DNA of 64,000 nt from Orychophragmus violaceus (taxonomy: Eukaryota > Streptophyta > Magnoliopsida > Brassicales > Brassicaceae): NCBI GenBank assembly GCA_030180135.1, contig CM058237.1, positions 100,452,489-100,516,488 on the forward strand, written 5' to 3'. Under the pieces are notes generated by a model, which saw nothing but the letters and a program-made list of their open reading frames with translations, was not told where the DNA came from and ran no database searches. Positions 1 through 10,284 of the stretch are shown piece after piece. Position 1 is the stretch's first letter. Every line of letters starts with the position of its first letter. Position numbers and translations under genes: made by a program.

Positions 1-169
1 AGCCAGTGCCGGCTCCGTATTATTGTCAGGTGTGCGGGATGGACGGCCATCTTGCACCTATTTGCCCGATCACAGGGCCCGGACCTCGTATGTCAGACGC
101 AGAGCCACATCGTGCCCCGTTACCTGAGGAGTATCGACCTGGTCCAAGTCGTCGAGACGGTGAGCTTAT
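1..169 (+). pseudogene. Zinc-knuckle gag-like ORF of element E, 5' part
   Basis: This is the left piece of an open frame that runs off the window edge; the GTG at 6 is not a convincing start. It encodes a CCHC zinc knuckle (C-x2-C-x4-H-x4-C, CQVCGMDGHLAPIC) at 24-65, followed by a Pro/Arg-rich linker. At 169 the frame is cut by Copia-1. Beyond the Copia element and one copy of its target duplication the same frame resumes at 7184. CCHC knuckles bind single-stranded nucleic acid and are typical of retroelement nucleocapsids. The downstream polypurine tract and LTR suggest this is the gag of a large LTR element. A cellular CCHC protein is the alternative. The knuckles are clear, the gag assignment is inference. 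Confidence 0.6.
165..169. repeat. Copia-1 target-site duplication, left (CTTAT)
   Basis: CTTAT immediately precedes the left LTR and is repeated exactly at 7179-7183 after the right LTR. This is the 5-bp duplication expected of an LTR-retrotransposon integrase. Confidence 0.95.
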
Positions 170-821
170 TGTTGGGAATGTCCTGAAATCTACTGTACTA
201 TCTCTAGAAAGTATGATAAGTGTCGAGATCAGACATAAGTCATAAATACTGGGTGATCATGATGACTTGCTAGAGTCCGCTCTTGATCTATAAGTTTAGG
301 ACTTATTACCAGTATTGTATGATCCCAAAGGGTCACACACCATAGCTAACGGGAAAGTTAACAAGGAATTAATACGGTAAGATGCAAGGCATTTACTGTA
401 TTTGAACAGAGAATTGGGCCAGACAAAATACAGTCTTTTGTCTGGTTTGGGCCTTGGGCCCAAAATCCCAATAGGCCATTAGTTTAATTACTTGGGCCCA
501 TATAAGGATGAGGAAAGGCGCAGGAAGCCCTAATGCTTCTTGCTCTGCGATTTTCTGAGCCTGAGCCGTCCTCTCACTCTCTGTTGATTCCAACTTGGTC
601 TAGCAGCCTGATCCAGTAGCTTGTAAGAGTGTGGATACCTAGGAGGAGCCGGTTATCATCAGCTCTCTGTGATCTCTTCATTCCTTTGATCAATCCGCTG
701 CAATCATAAGGTAATGATTCTGATCTGTTTATGATTCAACTGCAAATCACCTAGATCCTAGTTGATTATGTGCTAGGTTGTAACCTGATAATTACACCAA
801 ATGAACACACATAATCCTTCA
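170..821 (+). repeat. Copia-1 left LTR
   Basis: 652 bp, beginning TGTTGGGAATG and ending CCTTCA (TG...CA). It matches the right LTR without visible difference. A TATA-like sequence lies at 501-507 with TGGGCC words just upstream. AG|GTAATGATTC near 710 could serve as a 5' splice site for the leader. Confidence 0.95.
415..507 (+). promoter_or_regulatory. Copia-1 LTR core promoter: clustered TGGGCC words plus TATA box
   Basis: TGGGCC occurs at 415, 448, 455 and 493, with the reverse GGCCCA at 457 and 495, all within about 90 bp upstream of TATAAGG at 501-507. TGGGCC/T is the plant site-II element, bound by TCP factors and common in promoters active in dividing cells. The motifs are visible; promoter activity is inferred. 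Confidence 0.5.
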
Positions 822-822
822 G

Positions 823-834
823 TGGTATCAGAGC
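823..834 (+). other. Copia-1 primer-binding site
   Basis: TGGTATCAGAGC begins 1 nt after the LTR end. This is the usual plant primer-binding site complementary to the 3' end of initiator tRNA-Met and is typical of Copia elements. Confidence 0.9.
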
Positions 835-2327
835 CTAGGTCGTTAGGTCTTTGCTTTTTGGATCATACTAGGTTGTTTATCAGTTTGATGAATCGATTTT
901 AATGAGTAAAATTGATTGAAACTTTGAAAACCTAGAATCGTATGAATCGATTTTGTTGAATGATCAATTATCGTTCATTGAATGAATCGTTAACAAACGA
1001 ATCGCTTGTTGACTTGATCGCTTGAATAAGTAAATTAATCGAATAAGTGATTGTTGAGGAAAATTAATTATCATTCGATGGGGAAAAGGTTAAGTATCAA
1101 GCGAATCGAGATGTTGACTTTAATTGTTAGCGATCGATTGAATTAATTATCAATCATGCGATGATGTCATGATCGATTGAATTGCATTCGATCATGATTT
1201 TATCTTTATAGCTAAAGACAAAATCAATTCAAAGCTTTGATAATTATGGTTTAAGCGGTTAACCCAAATCGCGGTTTGCTGGAAATTATTTAATACAATT
1301 GGTATTATTTAATTTCTGGTTAAACCGGATTTAAATTCAAAAATTGAATTTTAACCTAAACCGAAGGCTGGTCTAAGTTTGATTTGGTTGGACCAAATAA
1401 TTTAGAGCTGGTCTGGTTTAGTAAATAACCAGTTGGATTTAGTAATTAATTTGGTCTTGGACCAGAATTAATGAACCGACTCGGTTATGTCAAATTATTG
1501 GGCCAATTGGAATTTTGTGGTCTTGGGCCAAGAATTGGGCCTATAATTTGTGACCCATCCAAAAACTTTAATAAAACATTAAATTAGAAAGCTTCTAATA
1601 TTAGAAGTTTCTAATTTTGGCATGTTAGGAAATTTTTGGAAATAGTAAGTTTCCATATTTAGAAAGTTTCTAAAAATAGTAGGTTTCCCTAAATAGAAAG
1701 TTTCCATATTTAGTAAGTTACCTGAAATGGAAAGTTTCCCAAAATAGTAATCTTCTATTTTGGGAGGAAATCTATTGAAACCTAAAATCCTCAAAAACAA
1801 TATCAAGCTTGGATGTCTTGCCCAATCTTGTCAGCTACTTAACGCTTATTCAATTACAGATATGGCTTACAGTGTGAGGTGTCTGTTTTTGCGTAAGTAA
1901 AGTAGTATATAGTCACTAATTTCATTGGGAGTCCCAGACTTTAGTGATTATTTGGCTGTAAGAGATTGGTTTCCTTGACTGGGCCATCGGGAGTCCCGGG
2001 CCTTGAGACATCTGGTGTATTGGGCCTTGGGCCCAATTCACAACCGAGAGTTATTGGATATAACTAGCTGTGTGTATGCTTACCAAGTAAAGCTACTTCT
2101 GGGTGACGGCCAGTGGCCCACTTTGGATTTAGCTGAACATGGGTCTCGGAATCATTGCATTCTTATGAGGTTAAACAAAGAAATTTTGAATGCAATACGA
2201 GTTTTCTTATAAGCTATTAAGATTACTCTTTAATGAACTGAATAACTAAAACTCTATTTATCTCTAAATTTCAGTTATAACTAGCACAAACAATCAAAAC
2301 ACTTTCTCGATCCGGTCTGTCCTTGAG
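835..2327 (+). other. Copia-1 leader, non-coding; lost gag start codon
   Basis: About 1.5 kb, AT-rich, without a credible ORF. Near its end, TTTCAG at 2269-2274 looks like a 3' splice site and aligns with CTCAG|CTATGACT in Copia-2 (57823-57835). Copia-1 has TTATAACT there, so the ATG used by Copia-2 is ATA at 2277-2279. Many short words around ATCGATT occur, but none of the paired 35-bp modules seen in the Copia-2 leader. Confidence 0.6.
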
Positions 2328-3167
2328 ATGGACAAACTGAACGGATTAAATTTCTTGACTTGGTCGCGGAACCTGAGGCTAGTCCTCAGGCAGGAGAGAA
2401 AGGACTATGTCCTTGAAAGAGCTCTCCCCGAGAGGATCGGGTCCAATGCCTCTCATGCAGTATATGATGCTTGGAATAAGCATTATAATGATGCGGTAGA
2501 TGTGCGTGGTCTGATATTGGCTACCATGGACTCAGATTTGCTGAAGCAATATGAGAACATGGAGTCGCCAATAGAGATGATCAGCAGCCTGAAATTGAAA
2601 TTTCAGGAGCAGGTAAGAGTGGAGAGATACCAGTTGGTTAAGTCTCTCACTAGCTGCAAGCTACCAAATGATCATCCAGTGAGTCCTCATGTCAGTAAAA
2701 TGATGGGTTACATTGATAACCTGAGGAAACTGGATTATCCAGTTAGCCAAGAATTGGCAACTGAGATCATTCTGCAGTCACTGCCGTCAAGCTATGATAA
2801 GTTCAGAAGGAACTATATCAAGAAAGGCTTAACGAAGACGCTGACTGAACTGCATGATATGCTCAAGACAGTTGAGCCAAACGTGAAGAGTACCCTGTAT
2901 AATCTCATAATGGAGAAGGGTAGGTTTACTAAACCTAGTGCTGACAAGGGTGAAGACAAAGTTGTCCAGATTTTGAATCATGGCAAGCCTGTGTCTTCTG
3001 AGCCCGAGTCAGATACATCTTACGTTGGTAAGTGCTGCTACTGTAAAGAGGTTGGGCATTGGAAGAGAGATTGCATTAAATTCATGGAAGATTATGAGGA
3101 GTTGAAGTTGATGTATGAGACTACTTCCTCAGGTATTCATGTTATTACTTCAAGTTCTACCTTATAG
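2328..3167 (+). CDS. gag: Copia-1 gag (UBN2 type) with CCHC knuckle
   Basis: 279 codons starting MDKLNG. The body matches the UBN2/DUF4219-type capsid of plant Copia elements: the segment starting LNGLNFLTW through SQELATEIILQSLPSSYD is shared with Copia-2. A zinc knuckle CCYCKEVGHWKRDC lies near residue 235. The frame ends at TAG 3165-3167, exactly before the protease motif VLDTGCGTD, where Copia-2 has TGG. The ancestral start was probably upstream, at the position now reading ATA (2277), so translation would have to use the ATG at 2328 and lose about 17 residues. The protein would assemble virus-like particles and bind element RNA. It is the only long intact frame in this copy. Confidence 0.85.
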   Translation: MDKLNGLNFLTWSRNLRLVLRQERKDYVLERALPERIGSNASHAVYDAWNKHYNDAVDVRGLILATMDSDLLKQYENMESPIEMISSLKLKFQEQVRVERYQLVKSLTSCKLPNDHPVSPHVSKMMGYIDNLRKLDYPVSQELATEIILQSLPSSYDKFRRNYIKKGLTKTLTELHDMLKTVEPNVKSTLYNLIMEKGRFTKPSADKGEDKVVQILNHGKPVSSEPESDTSYVGKCCYCKEVGHWKRDCIKFMEDYEELKLMYETTSSGIHVITSSSTL

Positions 3168-5710
3168 GTATTGGATACTGGTTGTGGCACTGATATTTGT
3201 TATAATATGCAGAGCCTAAGCAACAGTAGAACGTTGAAGGAAGGACAAGTGGAACTGCATGTCTGGAAGGAGCTATGGATGCTGCCTCAGCCGTAGGGTT
3301 TTCACTTGTAGATGCCTTTGAGGCTTGGTTTTGTATTAAGTAATTGCTACAATGTACCTGCTTTAAGCAGAGTTGTCTTTCATTTTCTTGTAAGGATTTG
3401 AATGTTTTTCGTTTTGATAAAAGACAAGTTTTGTTCTTTTGATCTCAATGAAATATTGATTGTAGCACCCCATTCAAGGAAAGGGTTTTATATCTTAAAC
3501 CAAAGAGTGCCTAAATGTAACATAAATACCGAATTGGTTTAAATCTGATGAATTAAACCTGATTTTTCTTGGCGTAAATGTTTTGGTCACATAGAGTGAG
3601 TCGGATTCAGAAATCCCATAGTTATGGACTTTTGGGCTCATTTGATCGGATATCTTATGAGACTTGAATTCTGCTTACTGGACCAAAAGACAAAGGGCCC
3701 ATCTTAGCCGAGCTAGAGAAAGGCCCAAAGGCTTATTGGACCTTGAACATACTCATGTATGTGGCCCGATGAGCAGCAATGCCAGAGAAAATTTCTTGTA
3801 CTTCATTATCTTTACTGATTACTTCAGTGAGTATGACTGTGTTCATTTGATGAGACACGAGTCAGAATTCTTTGAAATGGTCGAAAGAGTTCCAGAATGA
3901 GGTATAGAATCTGAGTGACAGAAGTATTGAATAGACTCTGGATTAGATCACGAGTGAGAATACTTAAGTCATTGATGGTGTGATCATCTGAATGAGTGTG
4001 AAGTCGTTTCACAGCTCATTTCTCCTGAAAACCTGGAGGTGTTTCTGTGAGAAAGAATCAGATCTTATTAGAAATGATTAAAGATGAGTCACACGAATCT
4101 TCCATGATATTCTTTATGAATAACGCTCTAGAAATATCTAAGTTTACGCTGAAATAGTTCCACCAATATCAGTTGAAAGACACCACATAAATGTGGACTG
4201 GAAATGATCCAAATTCGTCTTTACTGAGTATTTGTAGTTGTGCTACTTCGCTGGTTGTCCTAGGGAAACCAAGGCTTGTTACTTTTACGTCCATTCCGAA
4301 AACGAAGTTAGGTTGTTCGGAATTCTGTTTTCTAAAAGGGAAGTTGCTTTCCAAGAAGAACAGTGGGAGTAAAAGTATAACTCGAAGAAATTCGAGAAAT
4401 ACAGGAGGCTGCTCAACCTGTTGAGGGAGAGCAGCGGATGGATTTACAGATTTCTGTAGAATCTACACCTGTAGAGCCTGAAGTTCGCAGATCTGAATGA
4501 ATCCGTCACTAATCCGAGAGTGATTTCTCGTGATTAATTGCCATGATCTGATGATCATTGAAAGTGACGAACCTGCGAAATTCACAGAAGCGAAAGTGAG
4601 CCTAGACTCCGAAAAAATTATACTGTGTGTAAGTTAGCTTCATCGATCCATTCATGGATGAAAGCAAACATATCGGAGTTGGAATCTTCGTTCTGTTGAA
4701 GTAGTCAAGGTTTTGACTTGAACAGGAACGAAGTGGAACTGTGCGTTTACTAATAGATAAGTGGGAGCGATGTTGCATTTCTCATAGTGTATGTCGAAGA
4801 CATACTGATTCTCGGAAATAACGTTCCAATGCTGCAGTCGGTAAAGGACTGGCTTGGTAGTTGTTTTTATGATTGACATGGGTAAAGCCACGTATGTTCT
4901 TGGATTTTGGATCTAAAGATAGAGATCCAAAAGAGCTGATAGGACAAAGTCAGGATTCTTATATTGACAAAGTCCTACACGTTTTCAGCATTCCAAGAAG
5001 GGTTTTATGCCAATGTCACATGGCATTACGTTAAGCAAGAAACAGTGTCCTACGATATCTGCTGAGCTTGAATGCATGGATGAGATTCCATATGCGTCGG
5101 CAATTGGATCTATCATGTATGCCATAACACGTACTTGTTTTGATGTTGCTTTAATGTTAAGCAAGACAAGTAAAGACCAGTCAAATCCAGCAAAGAATCA
5201 CTGGATAGACGTAATGAATATCCTTAAGTATTTGGAAAATACTTAGGATAAGTTTTTGATTTACGGAGAAAGTGAGGTGCTACAAGTTGGTAGAGTCTGA
5301 AAGGCAAGTTTCCAACAGACAAAGATGATTTCCGGTCACAGTCCGGTTATATCTTGTGTCTGTCTGGCGGTGCAAGGCACTGTTGCTGACTCCATGACTT
5401 AAGCTGAACATTTCGCAGCTTGGGTAGCAGCGAAAGAGGTTGTTTGGAAAGAAGAGTTCATCACTGAACTTGATGTGATTCCCAACATAGATGAGACTAG
5501 CTGCACATCAGAGGTCCAAACACCTTGAGGGTAGGTATAACCTATTCCGTGAGATAAATGACAGAGGTGTTAAGTAGATCAGCAAGTTTCAACGAATGAG
5601 AACGTTGCTAATCTATTAACGAAGCCACTCCTTAGGCCTAAGCACGAGTCGCGGACTGTAGCTGTAGGATATGTGAAATTAAGATGTAGTCTTAATTTCA
5701 GTGGGAGTTT
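3168..5710 (+). pseudogene. Copia-1 pol remnant (protease, integrase, RT, RNase H)
   Basis: Recognisable pieces follow the order of Copia-2 pol. The protease motif VLDTGCGTDICYN comes right after 3167. An integrase-core piece lies at 3664-3900 (CGPMSSNAREN), with the first catalytic Asp replaced (EHTHVCGPM where Copia-2 has HTDVCGPM). Pre-RT and RT pieces lie at about 4191-4890, and an RT/RNase-H linker piece (KKQCPTISAE, IPYASAIGSIMYA) at 5007-5246. A C-terminal LTKP-like end lies near 5620-5700. Frames change repeatedly and the region is about 0.5 kb shorter than in Copia-2. No functional enzyme can be made. Confidence 0.85.
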
Positions 5711-6515
5711 GTAAAGGGCTTTATTTAGTTGTTTTGAAAGGTTCATGTAAACATAATATTTTATGTTTATGAAATTTATGATTTCTGGATTATTTTAACT
5801 GTGATATAAATAATCGTTCCAAAATGATTCATGTCATTATATATGGGCCATCGAAGTACATGAGTAGACTTGATCCTGAAACCCCATATTTAACGAAATG
5901 ACATAAATCATAGTGTCCATAGTCGAAGGTTGTTGAAATTGGAACACCAACAACCACTTGAGACTAGATTGTGTTGAGACTTATGACCAAGTTTCGAGGG
6001 GTCATAGATGCGCGGCATCAAAGTCGACACATAGGTATATGTAGGGGAGCATATGACCGGACATGGCCCGCTGATGAGAACTCTACAAGATATTAATATC
6101 TGTGTCATAAGAGGTTCTCATATACGACTATAGAGTATAGTCCTTAGACCTGAGTTCGCATGCATGTGGCTGCACATGGAGTGATGCGCTTTGATCATTG
6201 TCTAACGCTGTTTCGTAACTGGGAGCTATAAGGACCTTGGTTGGGTGTATTATAAAGTGTGTAGTTCATAGTGATGGAACAAGATGGGATTTGTCCCTGC
6301 CGTTTAATGGAGGTAATATCTCTAGGCCAATCAGAGACTTGATAGCTGGTAAGAGAGTGGCCACTCCCAAACGGACTTGCCCAAGTCGTTTGCATTGTCA
6401 GTATCAAATCTGGTCCGATGAACATGGTCTGGCTATATAAGGATGACACACATCTTGCCTTATGCCAGATCGAGATATTGAGACAAAAGGATTAGGGAAT
6501 GTAGGATTCCAGTAC
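5711..6515 (+). other. Copia-1 3' non-coding region
   Basis: About 800 bp with no credible ORF. It shares scattered blocks with the corresponding part of Copia-2 (for example GACATAAAT and GAGAACTCTACAAGAT), so it is an ancestral part of the family. Confidence 0.6.
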
Positions 6516-6526
6516 AAGTGGGAGAT
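6516..6526 (+). other. Copia-1 polypurine tract
   Basis: AAGTGGGAGAT directly precedes the right LTR. The same AAGTGGGAGAT precedes the Copia-2 right LTR at 62606-62616. It primes plus-strand synthesis. Confidence 0.85.
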
Positions 6527-7178
6527 TGTTGGGAATGTCCTGAAATCTACTGTACTATCTCTAGAAAGTATGATAAGTGTCGAGATCAGACATAAGTCAT
6601 AAATACTGGGTGATCATGATGACTTGCTAGAGTCCGCTCTTGATCTATAAGTTTAGGACTTATTACCAGTATTGTATGATCCCAAAGGGTCACACACCAT
6701 AGCTAACGGGAAAGTTAACAAGGAATTAATACGGTAAGATGCAAGGCATTTACTGTATTTGAACAGAGAATTGGGCCAGACAAAATACAGTCTTTTGTCT
6801 GGTTTGGGCCTTGGGCCCAAAATCCCAATAGGCCATTAGTTTAATTACTTGGGCCCATATAAGGATGAGGAAAGGCGCAGGAAGCCCTAATGCTTCTTGC
6901 TCTGCGATTTTCTGAGCCTGAGCCGTCCTCTCACTCTCTGTTGATTCCAACTTGGTCTAGCAGCCTGATCCAGTAGCTTGTAAGAGTGTGGATACCTAGG
7001 AGGAGCCGGTTATCATCAGCTCTCTGTGATCTCTTCATTCCTTTGATCAATCCGCTGCAATCATAAGGTAATGATTCTGATCTGTTTATGATTCAACTGC
7101 AAATCACCTAGATCCTAGTTGATTATGTGCTAGGTTGTAACCTGATAATTACACCAAATGAACACACATAATCCTTCA
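6527..7178 (+). repeat. Copia-1 right LTR
   Basis: 652 bp, identical by eye to 170-821, including the TGGGCC cluster and TATA box. It is followed by the right copy of the CTTAT target duplication. Confidence 0.95.
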
Positions 7179-7183
7179 CTTAT
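7179..7183. repeat. Copia-1 target-site duplication, right (CTTAT)
   Basis: Exact copy of 165-169. Confidence 0.95.
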
Positions 7184-7688
7184 TCGACAGTCAGCTATTC
7201 AGCAGCCAGCCGCGCAGCCACCAGTAGCGCAGCCATCATTGGAGCAGCCACCGAGGCCATCGAGAAGTTGTAGGAGGTGCGGAGACGAGGGACACAGAGC
7301 ATCCGCTTGTTCTCGTCGGTCCAGTGCTCGTCGGTCCCGCTCAGCACCAGTTGTTTGTCAGATTTGTGGAGGTCAGGGACATCGAGCAGCCGAGTGTTTT
7401 TAGGAGCCTTCTCCAGGGTCAGTTTCGTCTTGTCAGCTGTGTGGAGCGACAGATCATCAGGCACCAGCTTGTTACCGTGGGCCACGCCCAGCGCCCGTTC
7501 CGGTTTGTCAGACTTGTGGTCGCAGAGGTCATGTCGCGCAGTTGTGTTCGATATCAGAGCCGCAGCAGGTCAGACCACCGACCAGAGAGGCACACCCACC
7601 ACACCCTCCCGGCGCGCCTGCCAGTGGTTACCGGCGTGAGCCGCGATGCCGGTTGTGTATGGCATTCCGGTCGTGCTGGGGCTGTTAG
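7184..7688 (+). pseudogene. Zinc-knuckle gag-like ORF of element E, 3' part
   Basis: This continues the frame cut at 169. A Gln/Pro-rich stretch is followed by four CCHC knuckles: CRRCGDEGHRASAC (7269-7310), CQICGGQGHRAAEC (7356-7397), CQLCGATDHQAPAC (7431-7472) and CQTCGRRGHVAQLC (7506-7547). A TAG at 7401-7403 separates knuckles 3 and 4. The same frame stays open after it to TAG 7686-7688, and the later knuckles keep perfect C-x2-C-x4-H-x4-C spacing, so the TAG is a recent nonsense change or is read through. With the knuckle at 24-65 there are at least five, whereas plant Gypsy or Copia gag normally has one or two. Confidence 0.65.
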
Positions 7689-9248
7689 AGTTATGATAGT
7701 TAGGCCAGGTGAGTATGGGCACTAACTATGTTGTTTGTGTGTATCCAGATCGACAGGTTTTCGTATGTTGTTGGGAACATCTCCAGGATATGGCAGTGCA
7801 GTTTGTGGGTTGGGTGTTGATGACGGACATCGTATGGTTGTATTTCTGTTTCTCTATGTATTTCTATAAACTTCGAGACATGTGTATGTTGTTGTTTTTG
7901 TGTATGTATGTGATGCAGATTGTTCACTTATCATTATGACTTTCGTAGTAATTGTTTGCATGCGTGTGATGGGTTTGTGATGCAAATGAATTACCACGCG
8001 AAGTCTGATTATGAGCGGAACTGATGACCGTTCATCATAACCTAAACCCAGACTGACGACATATCCAGAGCGATCTGATGATTGCTTGGTTGCGTGTGGT
8101 AATTGGTTGTTTTGCATTTAATTGCTTGTGTGTGTTATCTAATGCTTGTGTGGTGCATTGGTTATTTTGGGTTGCATTTCGTGTGTGGTGTAGCACTGGA
8201 AGAGTGCCAGTGTTATGGCACGTTTAGCATGTGCGGGGTGTGAGTGGTGGTGGTAAGCTATTGGGTGAGTAGCTTACATTTTATTCGCAATTGTTAGTCA
8301 ATGCAAATAAAAGTGTTAGAACCTTTTCGTTTAAGGTGTTTAGCTAACTTGATAACGGTTGGAATCGACTGTCGATTCGCGAGGGAGCGGAATTATAGAG
8401 TATCGTTACTTAATCATGGGTGACCATCGGGTACATGATTAATTAACCATGTTTCTATGAGGAAGTGATATCGGGGATTGGATTGGTTTGAATTCACCGC
8501 TCCAGTGAAAATTGTTGTGTTGAGTGCAGGACGGAATGGACGATGCGATACGAATGTGAGACCGAACCCGAACCCGAAAGCGAGATGGACTGGAAAGGAG
8601 ACCGCGAGACGAGTTGACCCGGGAAGTGAAGCGGACAGTATGGAGTGTAGCGGGAAAGTGCCCGTACAGAGCAGCGGACGAGCGAAGCGGTTAGTGTGAT
8701 GTGTTAGCAGCAGTGGCTATGTGGAAACCAGAGCGAAGCCGTCAGTGGGAATGAAGTGAAAAGTTAGCGGAATCAGATTCAGAAACCGAGACGTGTGAGC
8801 AAGAAGAGGTCGTGATAGCGTTAGAGTGAAGTTATCAGTATGGGGAATTGGGAGTCAGAATGACGTCAGGCATGGAAGGTAGATTCTTGAAGAATGTCTC
8901 AGGGAGACAGACCAATACCGTGAAAGATATGAGAAATAAAGCAAAGTGGGGAAGTCAGAATGCGAATCAAAGGAGAGAAACTAGCGGGAACAAGGTCGAG
9001 GTCGAGACAGATGGACGGGAAAAGACAGTAGAGTGTGAAGCCCAATACAAAATGCAAGACGGGAAGCGAGATGGGATCAGTGATATAGAATGGTATGAGA
9101 CGGAAGGGTCGCCGGAATGTCAGGCAGCAGTAAGATGCAGCAGTGTTCGAGTAAGGAAACGTTGGAAAGCGAGTGACGGAGCAACTTACAGGTTCAGAAC
9201 CGATTCGAAGTCTGGTAGTGACGGAGAATTCGGGGACCGAATTCCTGT
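7689..9248 (+). other. Element E internal region, no recognisable gene
   Basis: About 1.6 kb between the zinc-knuckle ORF and the polypurine tract. I see no RT, RNase H or integrase motifs in any frame. A 169-codon frame at 8848-9357 crosses into the LTR and has no familiar motif. Absence of pol here suggests a non-autonomous element, unless pol lies upstream of the window. Confidence 0.45.
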
Positions 9249-9261
9249 AAGTGGGGAAGAA
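9249..9261 (+). other. Element E polypurine tract
   Basis: AAGTGGGGAAGAA immediately precedes TGTGATACCCC, the proposed 3' LTR start. Confidence 0.55.
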
Positions 9262-9311
9262 TGTGATACCCCGTATCACAAAATATGGTCAACGGGCAGA
9301 AGAAAAGTCAA

Positions 9312-9367
9312 CAGGGGCAAAATGGTAATTTTGCCAAACTCAGGGGCAAAATGGTAATTTTGCCAAA
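9312..9367. repeat. Two-copy direct repeat, 29-bp period
   Basis: A 27-nt word beginning CAGGGGCAAAATGG occurs at 9312-9338 and 9341-9367. It lies close to the LTR start. Confidence 0.85.
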
Positions 9368-10284
9368 ATTCGAGACGGAAGACGAGACGGCCCAAATGTT
9401 CTCTTTAATCACCATAAAGAACATTTACAAGATCAGAATTCGAAGAAACGGAGCAGAAATGCATTTTTTGGAGTGTCGGGTGAAAACCGAGCAAAACCGG
9501 GAAAACTTCGGAAATTCATAACCGGAGGTAGGAAACTCCAAATGGGATGATTCAAATTGCCAAATTCATCTAAACGCAAGGAGAATCAGTTTATGGAGGT
9601 TTGAGGATTTATGGGAACTGCCAGATATTTACTAAAACAATTATCGGAAAAACGTGTAAACCGAGCATAAGTGATTAAGAGGATTAGAGGGAAGATTAGG
9701 GGATTAAGAGATACTTACCTGGCACAGACTCAACCCCAGAATGACAAGTGTTTCTTCTCTGGTGGCGCCACACCTTCCACCTGCATGTGAAGATCCATGC
9801 ACCAAAAGAGTACAATGTATCAAATCACTCTTTTGGATGCAAAGCACCTTTTCTCTCCTCTCTCTCCCTCTGCCGAGCATCTCTCTCTCTTGCATGCATC
9901 AAGATCATCTTCTTTCCTCAGAGAATTCATCAAGATTCAACAGAAGCTCTAGCATCCTTGAAGATCTTCATCTAAAGCCTTAGTGTTCTTCAAGTCTTCT
10001 TACACAAGAAAGTGCATAACTTTCTCACCATAAGCTCAAATCACTCTCTGCAAAGCCCATGAGCTTCATCTTGATCTCCTCTTCAAGTTCCAGCCAGACG
10101 CCGTCATTGCCGTCGCCGGAGCTTGCCGGAAAACTGCAGAGAAGCAGCCGCGGATAGGGTTCTTGGGTGACTCTCTCTCTCCTCAACAAAACTTGGTGAT
10201 TCAAGGTCATGGGTGGATAGATCTCATCAAAAGGAGCAGATTGGTGTGAAGTTCGCCGTCAGAAGTCGCCGGAAAAGCTACCTC

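Larger units (their letters stand above)
170..7178 (+). mobile_element. Copia-1: complete Ty1/Copia retrotransposon, LTRs identical, pol dead
   Basis: The element has 652-bp LTRs (170-821 and 6527-7178), an initiator-Met primer-binding site just inside the left LTR, a polypurine tract before the right LTR and a perfect 5-bp target duplication. By eye the two LTRs are identical, which implies very recent insertion. Internally it has a UBN2-type gag ORF, but the protease-integrase-RT-RNaseH region is full of stops, frameshifts and deletions. It is therefore non-autonomous and was probably copied by enzymes of a relative. Copia-2 (56078-63299) belongs to a related but distinct subfamily: both LTRs begin TGTTGGGAATGTCCTGAAAT and the gag proteins align throughout. 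Confidence 0.95.

Noticed and set aside
393..593. A 66-codon minus-strand frame, repeated exactly at 6750-6950
   Set aside because: It is duplicated only because it lies in the two identical Copia-1 LTRs, and has no recognisable motif.
1125..1190. GCGATCGATTG and CATGATCGATTG in the Copia-1 leader as modules
   Set aside because: Cores are farther apart than 20-23 bp and flanks do not match the arm pattern.
3165..3167. TAG at the Copia-1 gag/protease junction as a programmed read-through site
   Set aside because: Copia-2 has a Trp codon there, and the following bases do not fit the known leaky context, so ordinary nonsense mutation is simpler.
8848..9357. 169-codon plus-strand frame, overlapping a 126-codon minus-strand frame
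   Set aside because: No motif, crosses the proposed polypurine tract and LTR start, and both strands are open, as happens in low-stop sequence.
9802..9836. CCAAAAGAGT/ACTCTTTTGG inverted repeat in the element E LTR
   Set aside because: A single 10-bp stem with a 15-nt loop in 64 kb is expected by chance.
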